Shown: positions 8,052-16,285 of the stretch, in pieces | Numbering within the stretch: position 1 is the stretch's first letter | How the letters are laid out: the number at the start of each line of letters is the position of its first letter | Assembly (NCBI RefSeq): GCF_025506275.1 | Contig: NZ_QYCP01000001.1 | Location: forward strand, 124,001 to 188,000 | Direction of reading: 5' to 3' | Source: Brevibacterium permense | GTDB lineage: Bacteria > Actinomycetota > Actinomycetes > Actinomycetales > Brevibacteriaceae | DNA length: 64,000 nucleotides | Made by a program: the position numbers and the translations under genes | The notes under the pieces: model-generated | The model's input: only the letters and a program-made list of their open reading frames with translations | Told to the model about the DNA's origin: nothing | Databases searched by the model: none

Positions 8052-9191
8052 ATGAGCACGACACCAGCCGTTCTGGCCGCAGGCGACAACTTCATCCTCC
8101 CCGGCACCTTCGCCCGGGCGCTCGAGGCCGAGCTCCCCGGACGGGCAGAGATCGAGGAGCTGCTTCTTCCCTGGCCGGATGTCCCCTTCGGTTCCGTCGC
8201 CGAGGTGAATGAGGCCTCCGGGACCGAGGACGAGCTCATCGCGGCACTTGCCGGCAAGACCGCACTCGTCACCCAGCTCGCGCCGGTGTCCGAGAGGGTG
8301 CTCGAAGCCTGCCCCCAGCTCCGCTTCATCGGCGTCTCCCGAGGCGGACCGACGAATATCAACGTCGAGGCGGCCCGCGAGCGCGGTGTGCTCGTCGTCA
8401 ACGTTCCCGGCCGCAATGGCATCGCCACCGCCGAGATGACCCTGGGGCTGCTGCTCGCGGCCTTCCGTCGGATTCCCGTCGCGCATAACACCCTCATGAA
8501 CCGCGAATGGCGGGGTGGCTTCTACCGCCACGACCAGGTCGGCCGCGAGGTGTCCGGCTCGACGATCGGGCTGGTGGGTGCCGGTGCCGTCGGCTCCCAT
8601 GTAGCCACGGTGCTCAGTGCCATGGGCGCCGAGGTGCTCGTCCACGACCCGTACCTGCCCGCGGGTGCCCTCGACGGAGTCGTCACCCGTGTCGCCGAGG
8701 TCGACGAGCTCTTCTCCCGGGCCGATGCCGTGTCGATCCATGCCCGGCTCACTCCGGAGACCGAGAACCTCGTCGACGCCAGTCGCCTCGGCCTCATGCG
8801 GCCCGGCAGCATCCTCGTCAACGCCGCGCGCGGACCGCTGGTCGACTACGGTGCCGTCGCCGATGCGATCGAGTCCGGTCACCTCGGCGCCGCAGCCTTC
8901 GACGTCTTCCCCGATGAGCCCGTGGACATGGACGAACGGATCCTCAAGCTGGCCCGCGCGGGCCACGATATCGTCGTCACCCCGCACATCGCGGGTGCCA
9001 GCACTCAGACCGCCGAGCGTGCCGCCCACGGTGTAGCCCGGGAGCTGCGGCTGGCCCTCGACGGCGAGGCACCACTGCACCCGCTCACCGAGGCACGGCC
9101 GTTCGCTGCGGGTGCGGCGGCACCGGTTGCGTCGGTCGACGGTACGCCTTCGAAGACTGCCACTTCGACGCCCGCCGAGGCAGCGCGATGA
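8052..9191 (+). CDS. D-isomer-specific 2-hydroxyacid dehydrogenase
   Basis: A 379-residue NAD(P)-dependent dehydrogenase of the phosphoglycerate/erythronate-phosphate type. The Rossmann motif is GAGAVGSHVATVL. The catalytic triad is visible as Arg260 (NAARGPLVDY), Glu289 (FPDEPVDM) and His312 (TPHIAGAS). About 40 residues after the catalytic core form a low-complexity Ala/Thr tail. The ATG follows AAGGAAAC. Its last four bases overlap the FGGY kinase (ATGA), so the two are co-translated. It probably oxidises a 2-hydroxy acid or its phosphate in the pathway controlled by the flanking DeoR genes. The exact substrate is unknown. Confidence 0.85.
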   Translation: MSTTPAVLAAGDNFILPGTFARALEAELPGRAEIEELLLPWPDVPFGSVAEVNEASGTEDELIAALAGKTALVTQLAPVSERVLEACPQLRFIGVSRGGPTNINVEAARERGVLVVNVPGRNGIATAEMTLGLLLAAFRRIPVAHNTLMNREWRGGFYRHDQVGREVSGSTIGLVGAGAVGSHVATVLSAMGAEVLVHDPYLPAGALDGVVTRVAEVDELFSRADAVSIHARLTPETENLVDASRLGLMRPGSILVNAARGPLVDYGAVADAIESGHLGAAAFDVFPDEPVDMDERILKLARAGHDIVVTPHIAGASTQTAERAAHGVARELRLALDGEAPLHPLTEARPFAAGAAAPVASVDGTPSKTATSTPAEAAR

Positions 9192-10621
9192 GTATGGAGA
9201 TTCTGCTCGGAATCGACGTCGGCACCTCCGGGGTCAAGGTCGTCGCCTCGTCGATGGACGGCCGGATGCTTCGGGACTCAGTCGCCCGGTATCCCACCAC
9301 CGTGAGGCAGGACGGCGACGGTGCCGAACAGGACGCCGAGGTGTGGTGGTCGACGCTGCTCGACATCTGCTCGACCGTGGTCGCCGGGGACCCGGTGGCG
9401 GCGGTGGCGGTGACGAGTCAGGCGCCGACCCTGGTTCCCATCGACGCCTGCGGTGTCGCGGCGGGGCCGGCACTGACCTGGCTCGACCGACGGGCCGTGG
9501 GCCAGGGCGAGCGCATCGAGAACATCGCTCCGGGACACCGGCACGGAGGCGATCCCTTCTTCGGCACCGCGAAGCTCGCCTGGGTGCAGGAGGAGCGTCC
9601 GGAGATCGCCGTGCGCACGGCGCAGGTGCTCAGCGCCAATGGCTTCATCGCCCACCGACTCACGGGGGCGGCGGCTCTCGACGACAGCACCGCCTCGCTC
9701 ATGCAGGCCTTCGACGAGGCGTCCGGACGGTTCGATGAACGCCTGACCGGGGCGGGCTTCGGCCTCGAACTGCTGCCCGAGGTGGTGCCCACGACTCAGA
9801 TCATCGGCACGGTCACCTCGGCGGCGTCCTCGCTCACCGGGATTCCGGCCGGGACTCCGGTGGCCGCGGGCGCCATCGATTCGATCGGGAGCGCCCTGGA
9901 GGCCGGAGCCCTCGAGGTGGGTGATCCGCTCGTCGAGATGAGCGGTTTCTCGAGCGTGACGATCCTCCCGGTGCCGGGCGGCACCCGTGTCCCCGGTTTC
10001 ATCCACTCGCGCCACTGTGTTCCCGGTGTCGATCTGCTCATCACCGCCCAGGTCACCGCGGGTGCCACTGTGGACTGGCTCAACCGCACAGCCGGCGGTG
10101 AGCAGGATCTGCGCGAACTCGGGCCACTGCAGGAGAGGTCGCGGCCGTCCAGGCTCACATTCGTCCCGGCGCTGGCCGGGGAGCGCACGCCCAGTTGGAA
10201 TCAGCGGACGCGAGGGCTCATCGACGGCATCGATCTGGGCAGCGACGGGGTGGATCTCATGCTCGCCGCGATGGAGGGCAATGCCCTGGCGCTGGCCACG
10301 GACCTGCGGATCCTGCACGAGCACGGTTTCGAAGTGCCGCGGATACTGAGCACCGGCGGGGGTTCGGCCTCGGATGTGTGGATGCAGATCAAGGCCGATG
10401 TGCTCCAGGTCGAGGCGGCCAGGCCGAGGACCGGTCATGGTGCGGCGCACGGCGCGGCGTTCCTCGGTGGACTGGCCATCGGACGACTGGATATTGCGGA
10501 CATCCGCGGGTTCAGCGGGGAGATCCGGTCGCGGTTCACGCCCGATGTTGCGATGCGGGAGGCGTATGAGAGGAAGCTGGAGCGGTTCGGGCGGCTGCTC
10601 GAGGTGGCGCGGGATCGGTAG
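9188..10621 (+). CDS. FGGY-family carbohydrate kinase
   Basis: A 477-residue cytosolic sugar or polyol kinase. The N-terminal phosphate-1 motif is GIDVGTSGVKVV (residues 7-18), and the C-terminal adenosine-binding motif is STGGGSASDVW near residue 395. Length and two-domain layout match xylulokinase-type FGGY enzymes. It overlaps the dehydrogenase gene by four bases; a second ATG two codons in (9194) is also possible. The stop is followed within 25 bases by the second DeoR gene. The substrate cannot be read from sequence; a polyol, ketose or sugar acid fits the context. Confidence 0.88.
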   Translation: MSMEILLGIDVGTSGVKVVASSMDGRMLRDSVARYPTTVRQDGDGAEQDAEVWWSTLLDICSTVVAGDPVAAVAVTSQAPTLVPIDACGVAAGPALTWLDRRAVGQGERIENIAPGHRHGGDPFFGTAKLAWVQEERPEIAVRTAQVLSANGFIAHRLTGAAALDDSTASLMQAFDEASGRFDERLTGAGFGLELLPEVVPTTQIIGTVTSAASSLTGIPAGTPVAAGAIDSIGSALEAGALEVGDPLVEMSGFSSVTILPVPGGTRVPGFIHSRHCVPGVDLLITAQVTAGATVDWLNRTAGGEQDLRELGPLQERSRPSRLTFVPALAGERTPSWNQRTRGLIDGIDLGSDGVDLMLAAMEGNALALATDLRILHEHGFEVPRILSTGGGSASDVWMQIKADVLQVEAARPRTGHGAAHGAAFLGGLAIGRLDIADIRGFSGEIRSRFTPDVAMREAYERKLERFGRLLEVARDR

Positions 10622-10644
10622 GGGTCCCGTCTAGGATGAGAACC

Positions 10645-11406
10645 ATGGTCATCGGTTCAAGTCTCTCCTCCCAGGAGCGCAGGCAGAAGCTCCTTGCGTT
10701 GCTGGATGCGAACGGCGAGCTCCGAATCGAGCAGGTGGCGTCCTCGCTGGATGTCTCGTCGATGACGATCCGCCGTGACCTCGGCGAACTCGAGGACGAA
10801 GGCCTGTTGCGTCGGGTGAGGGGCGGCGCCGTGCCCGTAGTCACCGCCCGCCCCTTCGAACAGCGCCAGGCCGTTCGCGCCGGGGCGAAGTCGATTATCG
10901 CCCAGAAGGCCCTCTCGCTCATTCCGATGCGCGGCGTCATCGCCTTCGACGCCTCGAGCACTATCACCACCCTCGCCGAGGCGATGGGTCCCCGCGAAGA
11001 TCTCACCGTGCTCACGAACTCCGCCCCCACCGCCGAGGCGCTCGACCGTTTGGCCGGAGTGACCGCCCTGCTCACAGGTGGTCAGCGCGAGCCGAGCACA
11101 GGCAGCCTGGTGGGGGAATTGGCGACACGCAATGCCGCCGACTTCCACACCGAAATGTTCTTCGCCTCGACCGGCGGGGTCGATGCCTCAGCCGGATGCA
11201 CCGAGGTGTCGTTGGCGGAGGCCCAGGTGAAGAAGGTCTTCGCGGCGCATGCTCGGCGGACAGTGCTGTGCGCGGACTCATCGAAGCTGGAGCAGGTGTC
11301 GGTGGCGAAGTCGTTGGCGCTGGATGAGGTGTCGATGCTGGTGACGGAGTTGGACCCGGGGGATTCGCGGTTGGACGGGTCACGGGGGTTGGTGGAGTTT
11401 ATTTGA
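10645..11406 (+). CDS. DeoR-family transcriptional regulator (second copy)
   Basis: A 253-residue regulator with the DeoR helix-turn-helix (SLDVSSMTIRRDLGELE) and signature RRVRGGAV in the first 65 residues, then the phosphosugar-binding domain (AFDASSTITTLAE, VLTNSAPT). The start is set at ATG 10645 because TAGGAT at 10632-10637 lies 7 bases before it, the leaderless spacing; ATG 10636 in frame would start inside that hexamer. It lies 23 bases after the kinase stop, and rhaEW-rhaB lies downstream beyond a pseudogene. It could control the upstream cassette, the rhamnose genes, or both. Confidence 0.9.
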   Translation: MVIGSSLSSQERRQKLLALLDANGELRIEQVASSLDVSSMTIRRDLGELEDEGLLRRVRGGAVPVVTARPFEQRQAVRAGAKSIIAQKALSLIPMRGVIAFDASSTITTLAEAMGPREDLTVLTNSAPTAEALDRLAGVTALLTGGQREPSTGSLVGELATRNAADFHTEMFFASTGGVDASAGCTEVSLAEAQVKKVFAAHARRTVLCADSSKLEQVSVAKSLALDEVSMLVTELDPGDSRLDGSRGLVEFI

Positions 11407-11607
11407 CTAGTACCTTCGCGGCTGACATCGAAACGAACGTTAGCAGCTTCGCGAAGTCGCGCGAATCGGCTCAGCTCAACCACTAGCACCTCCCCAATCA
11501 CCAGTGTTCTTTCGTCAGCGCGCAACCGGCGTCGGCGCTCGGAGATAGGCTCGCCGCATGGGACACGTCCACTGATGAGGATGCAGTTCAACGCGGGAGT
11601 GGTTGGG

Positions 11608-12420
11608 ATGAATCTGCTCGACTACGTCGACCAACGTGTGGTCCTGTTCGGAGTTCCGGGCGTTTGAAAAAGTCACGTAGCCGGCACACTCGACGGCGCC
11701 CTGTTTCTCGAGCGGAGCCCCACACCCGAATGACTCCTCGATGACCTCATCGCTACCAAGCCTGCCCTTGTCATGGTTGGCGCCTCCGGCGTACGAAGGC
11801 AGGACGTCGATCTGCTCCTGCACCTCTGCCACGCGGAGAAACTCGACTACCGCATCATTGCGAGGTGCTGGCCGCACAGAACTGACCGGATCGCAGATCA
11901 CTTCCCCGACTTGGTCCACCCCGAGGTTGAACTGCTTACTCGCGATGGACTCGGAGCAACACTCCGCGAACGCGGTATCACAAGACCTTCCGTAATCATG
12001 CAGCTTCTCACACGAGGCGATGGGCGTCCAGCCTGGGCATTGGACATCGCGGACCTCCTTATCGACACGCGCGAATGGAGGTCCGCATGGACCGGCAATT
12101 CACTACGAGAGCAGATCTTCGTTTTCCTGCGCATGTCCAACACGGCTGAAGACGCAGTCGACGTGCCAAACACGCTCGAAAGTGCCGACCACAGCCGAAC
12201 TCATCGCGTTCTGCGTGCCGTCAAGAACGACGTCGAGCTCCTACGAAAATTTGGCCGACTCGGCCCCGAAAAAGTGCAAGCAGTCATCGACATCCACCTA
12301 GCCCGCGTCGACACGATGCTTGACTCCGGTAATCCCAGGATTGCCGAAAGCGAAGCGCAACTCTTGGCGGCACCCCAATGGCCAGGCACCTCGACAGGCA
12401 GCACCCAGCACCGTCCATCG
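11608..12420 (+). pseudogene. Decayed P-loop NTPase gene with two in-frame TGA stops
   Basis: One frame reads as a continuous protein from ATG 11608 (MNLLDYVDQRVVLFG) to about 12,420, but TGA interrupts it at 11665-11667 and 11731-11733. The first stop falls inside GVPGV-stop-KSHVAG, exactly at the third Gly of a Walker A motif (GxxGxGKS), a one-base change from GGA. The rest has PALVMVGASG after the second stop and a long helical region to TRGDGRPAWALDIADLL and beyond, resembling a STAND- or AAA-type ATPase. Past 12,420 the frame is no longer convincing; a +1 shift would give a short tail ending at 12493. GC content is lower than in the neighbours, suggesting an acquired and decayed gene. 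Confidence 0.6.
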
Positions 12421-12594
12421 AATCGGCACGGGCGAGCGAAAATCCGACGGCCTCGCCACGCAGATCCTGAACCTATCCGACTGGGCCGCTTGACCCTCAA
12501 GGCACATGTCGATCCGCAGCTTGTCCAAATCCGCGCCGACCCGCACCAATGGCCACCCACCCGGCAACCCTACCTACCGACGCACCGCCACCTC

Positions 12595-12630
12595 TTCCCA
12601 AACATGTGCCAAACTGTTAAATTAAACATG
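12595..12630 (+). promoter_or_regulatory. rhaEW promoter and overlapping operator
   Basis: TTCCCA (12595-12600) and TAAATT (12618-12623) are separated by 17 bases. A near-perfect palindrome TGTTAAATTAAACA (12615-12628) covers the -10 box, in the form expected for a repressor site. An AAGGGAG ribosome-binding site at 12654-12660 lies 5 bases before the GTG start. Confidence 0.5.
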
Positions 12631-12665
12631 AACGCACACATCGTCACTCACCCAAGGGAGCCCCC

Positions 12666-14708
12666 GTGACCGCCATCAACCCCACCGTGGAAGAACTCGT
12701 CCAGCGATCCAACTCGCTGGGAGCCGATCCTCGCACCACCAACTACGCAGGAGGGAACTCCTCGGCGAAGGGCACCGATGTCGACCCGGTTACGGGCGAA
12801 GAGGTCGAACTCCTCTGGGTCAAGGGCTCGGGCGGGGACCTCGGCACGCTCACGCCCGAAGGACTGGCGGTGCTCCGTCTCGACCGGATGCGCGCCATGA
12901 CCGGCACCTACCCCGGCATCGAACGCGAGGACGAGATGGTCGCGGCCTTTGACTACACCCTCCACGGTAAGGGCGGAGCCGCTCCCTCCATCGACACCGC
13001 GATGCATGGGCTCGTCGACGCCAAGCACGTCGACCACCTCCACCCGGACTCCGGAATCGCCATCGCCACCTCAGCGGACGGCGAAGCACTGACGAAGCAG
13101 ATCTTCGGCGACAAGGTCGTCTGGGTGCCATGGCGCCGCCCCGGCTTCCAGCTCGGACTCGACATCGCCGCGATCAAGGAAGCGAACCCGCAGGCCATCG
13201 GCACCATCCTCGGCGGCCACGGGATCACAGCCTGGGGTGACACCTCGGCGGAATCCGAGGCGAACTCCCGCTGGATCATCGACACCGCGGCCACATACAT
13301 CGAGGACAACGGCGCAGCCGAACCCTTCGGTGCCACCCGCTCGGGCTTCACCGCCCTCCCCGAGGCCGAGCGCCGCGCCAAGGCCGCCGCCCTCGCCCCT
13401 CACCTGCGCGGGATCGCTTCGGCCGACCGCGCCATGGTCGGCCACTTCACCGACTCCGATGTCGTCCTCGACTTTCTCGCAAGTGAGAAGCTCGCCCCGC
13501 TGGCGGAACTCGGCACCAGCTGCCCCGACCACTTCCTGCGGACCAAGGTCAAGCCCCTGGTCATCGACCTGCCCGCCGATACCTCGGTCGAGGACATCGT
13601 CGCCGCCCTGCCGGCCCTTCATGAGGCCTACCGCGCGGACTACCAGGCCTATTACGATCGCTACGCCACCGCCGACTCCCCCGCCATCCGCGGTGCCGAT
13701 CCGGCCATCATCCTGCTCCCCGGTGTCGGCATGTTCTCCTATGGTGCCGATAAGCAGACCGCTCGCGTCGCCGGCGAGTTCTACGTCAACGCCATCAACG
13801 TCATGCGCGGCGCCGAGGCGCTCTCGAGCTACAGCCCGATCTCGGAAGAAGAGAAGTTCCGGATCGAATACTGGGCACTGGAGGAGGCGAAACTCAAGCG
13901 CAAGCCGGCCCCCAAGCCCATGGCCTCGCGGATCGCCTTCGTCACCGGTGCCGCCAGCGGCATCGGCAAGGCCATCGCCACCCGCTTGGCGAACGAGGGC
14001 GCCTGCGTTGTCATCGCAGACCTCGACCTCGAGAAAGCCCAGGTGGCAGCCGCCGAACTCGGCAACACCGATGTCGCCATCGGGGTCGCCGCCGATGTCT
14101 CCGACGAAGCCGGAGTGCAGGCGGCACTGAATGAAGCGGTGCTCGCTTTCGGCGGCATCGACCTCGTCGTCAACAACGCCGGACTCTCTCTGTCGAAGTC
14201 CCTGTTCGAGACCACGGAGAAGGACTGGGACCTCCAGCACAACGTCATGGCCAAGGGTTCGTTCCTCGTGTCGAAGAACGCCGCGCAGATCCTCGTCGAC
14301 CAGGGCATGGGCGGCGATATCGTCTACATCTCCTCGAAGAACTCCGTTTTCGCGGGCCCCAACAACATCGCCTACTCGGCCACCAAGGCCGATCAGGCCC
14401 ACCAGGTGCGACTGCTCGCCGCCGAACTCGGCAAGTACGGCATCCGCGTCAACGGCATCAACCCCGACGGCGTGGTCCGCGGCTCCGGAATCTTCGCCGG
14501 CGGTTGGGGCGCCCAGCGCGCCAAGACCTATGGGGTGGAAGAGAAGGACCTCGGCAAGTTCTATGCTCAGCGGACGATCCTCGGCCGCGAGGTCGTTCCG
14601 GAGAATGTGGCCAACGCCGTCTATGCTTTGTGTACTTCCGACTTCTCGCATACGACCGGTCTGCACGTGCCCGTCGATGCCGGTGTCGCTGCAGCGTTCC
14701 TGCGCTGA
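12666..14708 (+). CDS. rhaEW: Bifunctional rhamnulose-1-phosphate aldolase/L-lactaldehyde dehydrogenase
   Basis: A 680-residue fusion. Residues 1 to about 410 form a class II aldolase domain (YAGGNSSAKGT, KGSGGDLGTL, metal-binding region DHLHPD) that splits L-rhamnulose 1-phosphate into dihydroxyacetone phosphate and L-lactaldehyde. Residues from about 419 form a short-chain dehydrogenase with TGAASGIG, NNAG and catalytic Tyr570/Lys574 (YSATK), which oxidises lactaldehyde to lactate. GTG 12666 is chosen for the AAGGGAG site 5 bases upstream. This RhaEW architecture is known from Bacillus and actinobacteria. rhaB follows 29 bases later in the same operon. Confidence 0.93.
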   Translation: MTAINPTVEELVQRSNSLGADPRTTNYAGGNSSAKGTDVDPVTGEEVELLWVKGSGGDLGTLTPEGLAVLRLDRMRAMTGTYPGIEREDEMVAAFDYTLHGKGGAAPSIDTAMHGLVDAKHVDHLHPDSGIAIATSADGEALTKQIFGDKVVWVPWRRPGFQLGLDIAAIKEANPQAIGTILGGHGITAWGDTSAESEANSRWIIDTAATYIEDNGAAEPFGATRSGFTALPEAERRAKAAALAPHLRGIASADRAMVGHFTDSDVVLDFLASEKLAPLAELGTSCPDHFLRTKVKPLVIDLPADTSVEDIVAALPALHEAYRADYQAYYDRYATADSPAIRGADPAIILLPGVGMFSYGADKQTARVAGEFYVNAINVMRGAEALSSYSPISEEEKFRIEYWALEEAKLKRKPAPKPMASRIAFVTGAASGIGKAIATRLANEGACVVIADLDLEKAQVAAAELGNTDVAIGVAADVSDEAGVQAALNEAVLAFGGIDLVVNNAGLSLSKSLFETTEKDWDLQHNVMAKGSFLVSKNAAQILVDQGMGGDIVYISSKNSVFAGPNNIAYSATKADQAHQVRLLAAELGKYGIRVNGINPDGVVRGSGIFAGGWGAQRAKTYGVEEKDLGKFYAQRTILGREVVPENVANAVYALCTSDFSHTTGLHVPVDAGVAAAFLR

Positions 14709-14737
14709 GCCGCGTTCGAACGGAGATCCTCACACAT

Positions 14738-16192
14738 ATGGACACCACTGATTCTGCTGCCGGTCTCACTCTCGCCGCGGTCGATCTGGGCGCAACGAGC
14801 GGCCGGGTCATCATGGGCGGGGTGAGCGACGGTGTGCTGCGTATGAAGCCCGTGGCTCGATTCGCGAATGTGCCGCAGTTCTTGGGCGGGAGCATGCACT
14901 GGAATATCCAGTCACTCTTCGCCGAATTGAGCATGGGCCTCCGAGAAGCCTTCCTCAGGAGTCCAGGATTGGTGAGCATCGGCATCGACTCGTGGGCCGT
15001 CGACTATGGAATGCTGCGCAGTGGTGAGCTGCTCGGAATTCCGCACCATTATCGGGACGGACGGAATCTGCGCGGTGTCGAAATCGTCCACAAACGCGTT
15101 GCCCCGGACGAGCTCTTCGCGCACAACGGTCTGCAACACCTCGACTTCAACACCGTGTTCCAGTTAGCGGTCGAAGCCGAATCCGGGTTCCTCGACCTCG
15201 CCGACCGAGCCTTGCTCGTTCCTGATCTCATCGCCTTCTGGCTCACCGGTCAGATGCGCTCGGAGCTTACGAACGCCTCTACCACTGGGCTGCTCTCAGT
15301 TCATGACGGCAGCTGGGACACCGGCCTCATGGAGAATCTCGGGCTGCCTGCCGATCTGCTGCCTGATCTCATTGCTCCGGGCGAGCGCATCGGCGAACTC
15401 TCTCCACCTGTGGCTCAGCGTCTCGGGGCCACCGCACCGATCCAGGTTACGGCCGTGGGCAGCCACGACACCGCCTCGGCGGTGGTCGCAGTTCCTCTGG
15501 AAGGGACGAACTCGGCATTCATCTCCAGCGGCACCTGGTCTCTTGTCGGACTCGAGATCGACGAACCGGTTGTGACCGAGGCAGCCCGCCAGGCAAATTT
15601 CACGAACGAGGGCGGAGTCGACGGGACGATCCGGTTCCTCAAGAACGTGTCAGGTCTGTGGCTTCTCAGCGAATCGATGCGGCAGTGGGAACACGACGCC
15701 ACCGATGCCCAGCGCAGTTCGGACCTCGAGAGCCTGCTCGCCGAGGCTGCAGCGATCGAGACTCCCGTTGCCGTGTTCGATCCGTCCGATGACCGATTCA
15801 CCCCGCCAGGGGACATGCCCACGCGCATCCGTGATTGGTGCACTGAGCACGGTGTCGAACCTCCGCGCACCCGCGCCGAGGTGGTCCGGTCCATCCTCGA
15901 ATCCCTCGCCGCCGCGTATGCCAAGACCCTGGCGACTGCGGAGCAGCTGACCGGGAGAAACGTCGAGGCGATCCACATCGTCGGCGGCGGTTCGCAGAAC
16001 ACTCTGCTCTGCCAGCTGACCGCGAACCGTGCTGAACGGAAGGTGATCGCCGGGCCTGTCGAGGCGACGGCGATCGGCAATCTGCTCGTCCAGGCGCGAG
16101 CGGTCGGACAAGTCGATCCGACCAGCAGTTTGGACGAACTGCGTCAGGTCGTGAGGAATTCGTTCCCCGTCACCGAGTACCTCCCGGCCTGA
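14738..16192 (+). CDS. rhaB: L-rhamnulokinase
   Basis: A 484-residue FGGY kinase that phosphorylates L-rhamnulose to its 1-phosphate. The rhamnulokinase-type N-terminus AAVDLGATSGRVIMG, DSWAVDYGML, the GSHDTASAVVAVP segment, SGTWSLVG and the C-terminal VGGGSQNTLLCQ motif are all present. The start is ATG 14738, with GGAG about 12 bases upstream. It lies 29 bases after rhaEW and ends at a strong hairpin shared with the convergent oxidoreductase gene. Together with rhaM, rhaI and rhaEW it completes L-rhamnose breakdown to dihydroxyacetone phosphate and lactate. Confidence 0.95.
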   Translation: MDTTDSAAGLTLAAVDLGATSGRVIMGGVSDGVLRMKPVARFANVPQFLGGSMHWNIQSLFAELSMGLREAFLRSPGLVSIGIDSWAVDYGMLRSGELLGIPHHYRDGRNLRGVEIVHKRVAPDELFAHNGLQHLDFNTVFQLAVEAESGFLDLADRALLVPDLIAFWLTGQMRSELTNASTTGLLSVHDGSWDTGLMENLGLPADLLPDLIAPGERIGELSPPVAQRLGATAPIQVTAVGSHDTASAVVAVPLEGTNSAFISSGTWSLVGLEIDEPVVTEAARQANFTNEGGVDGTIRFLKNVSGLWLLSESMRQWEHDATDAQRSSDLESLLAEAAAIETPVAVFDPSDDRFTPPGDMPTRIRDWCTEHGVEPPRTRAEVVRSILESLAAAYAKTLATAEQLTGRNVEAIHIVGGGSQNTLLCQLTANRAERKVIAGPVEATAIGNLLVQARAVGQVDPTSSLDELRQVVRNSFPVTEYLPA

Positions 16193-16218
16193 ATCGCGAT
16201 GCGGACTTCAACAGAATG

Positions 16219-16254
16219 GAGGCGGCGTCGGCCAGTCTCGGCCGACGCCGCCTC
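16219..16254. terminator. Bidirectional terminator between rhaB and the curA-like gene
   Basis: A perfect 15-bp stem (16219-16233 with 16240-16254, outer bases GAGGCGG/CCGCCTC) and a 6-base AGTCTC loop lie between two convergent genes. Confidence 0.85.
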
Positions 16255-16285
16255 TTCCGCGCGACATCGGTGATGAACCGAAGCC

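Noticed and set aside
11665..11733. TGA read as an amino acid (recoding) in the P-loop gene
   Set aside because: Gly recoding of TGA is unknown in actinobacteria, and all other genes here use TGA as stop; pseudogene decay is simpler.
11515..11919. 134-codon minus-strand frame over the pseudogene
   Set aside because: The opposite frame shows a Walker A and continuous protein character; this one has no motif and crosses both TGA sites as an artefact.
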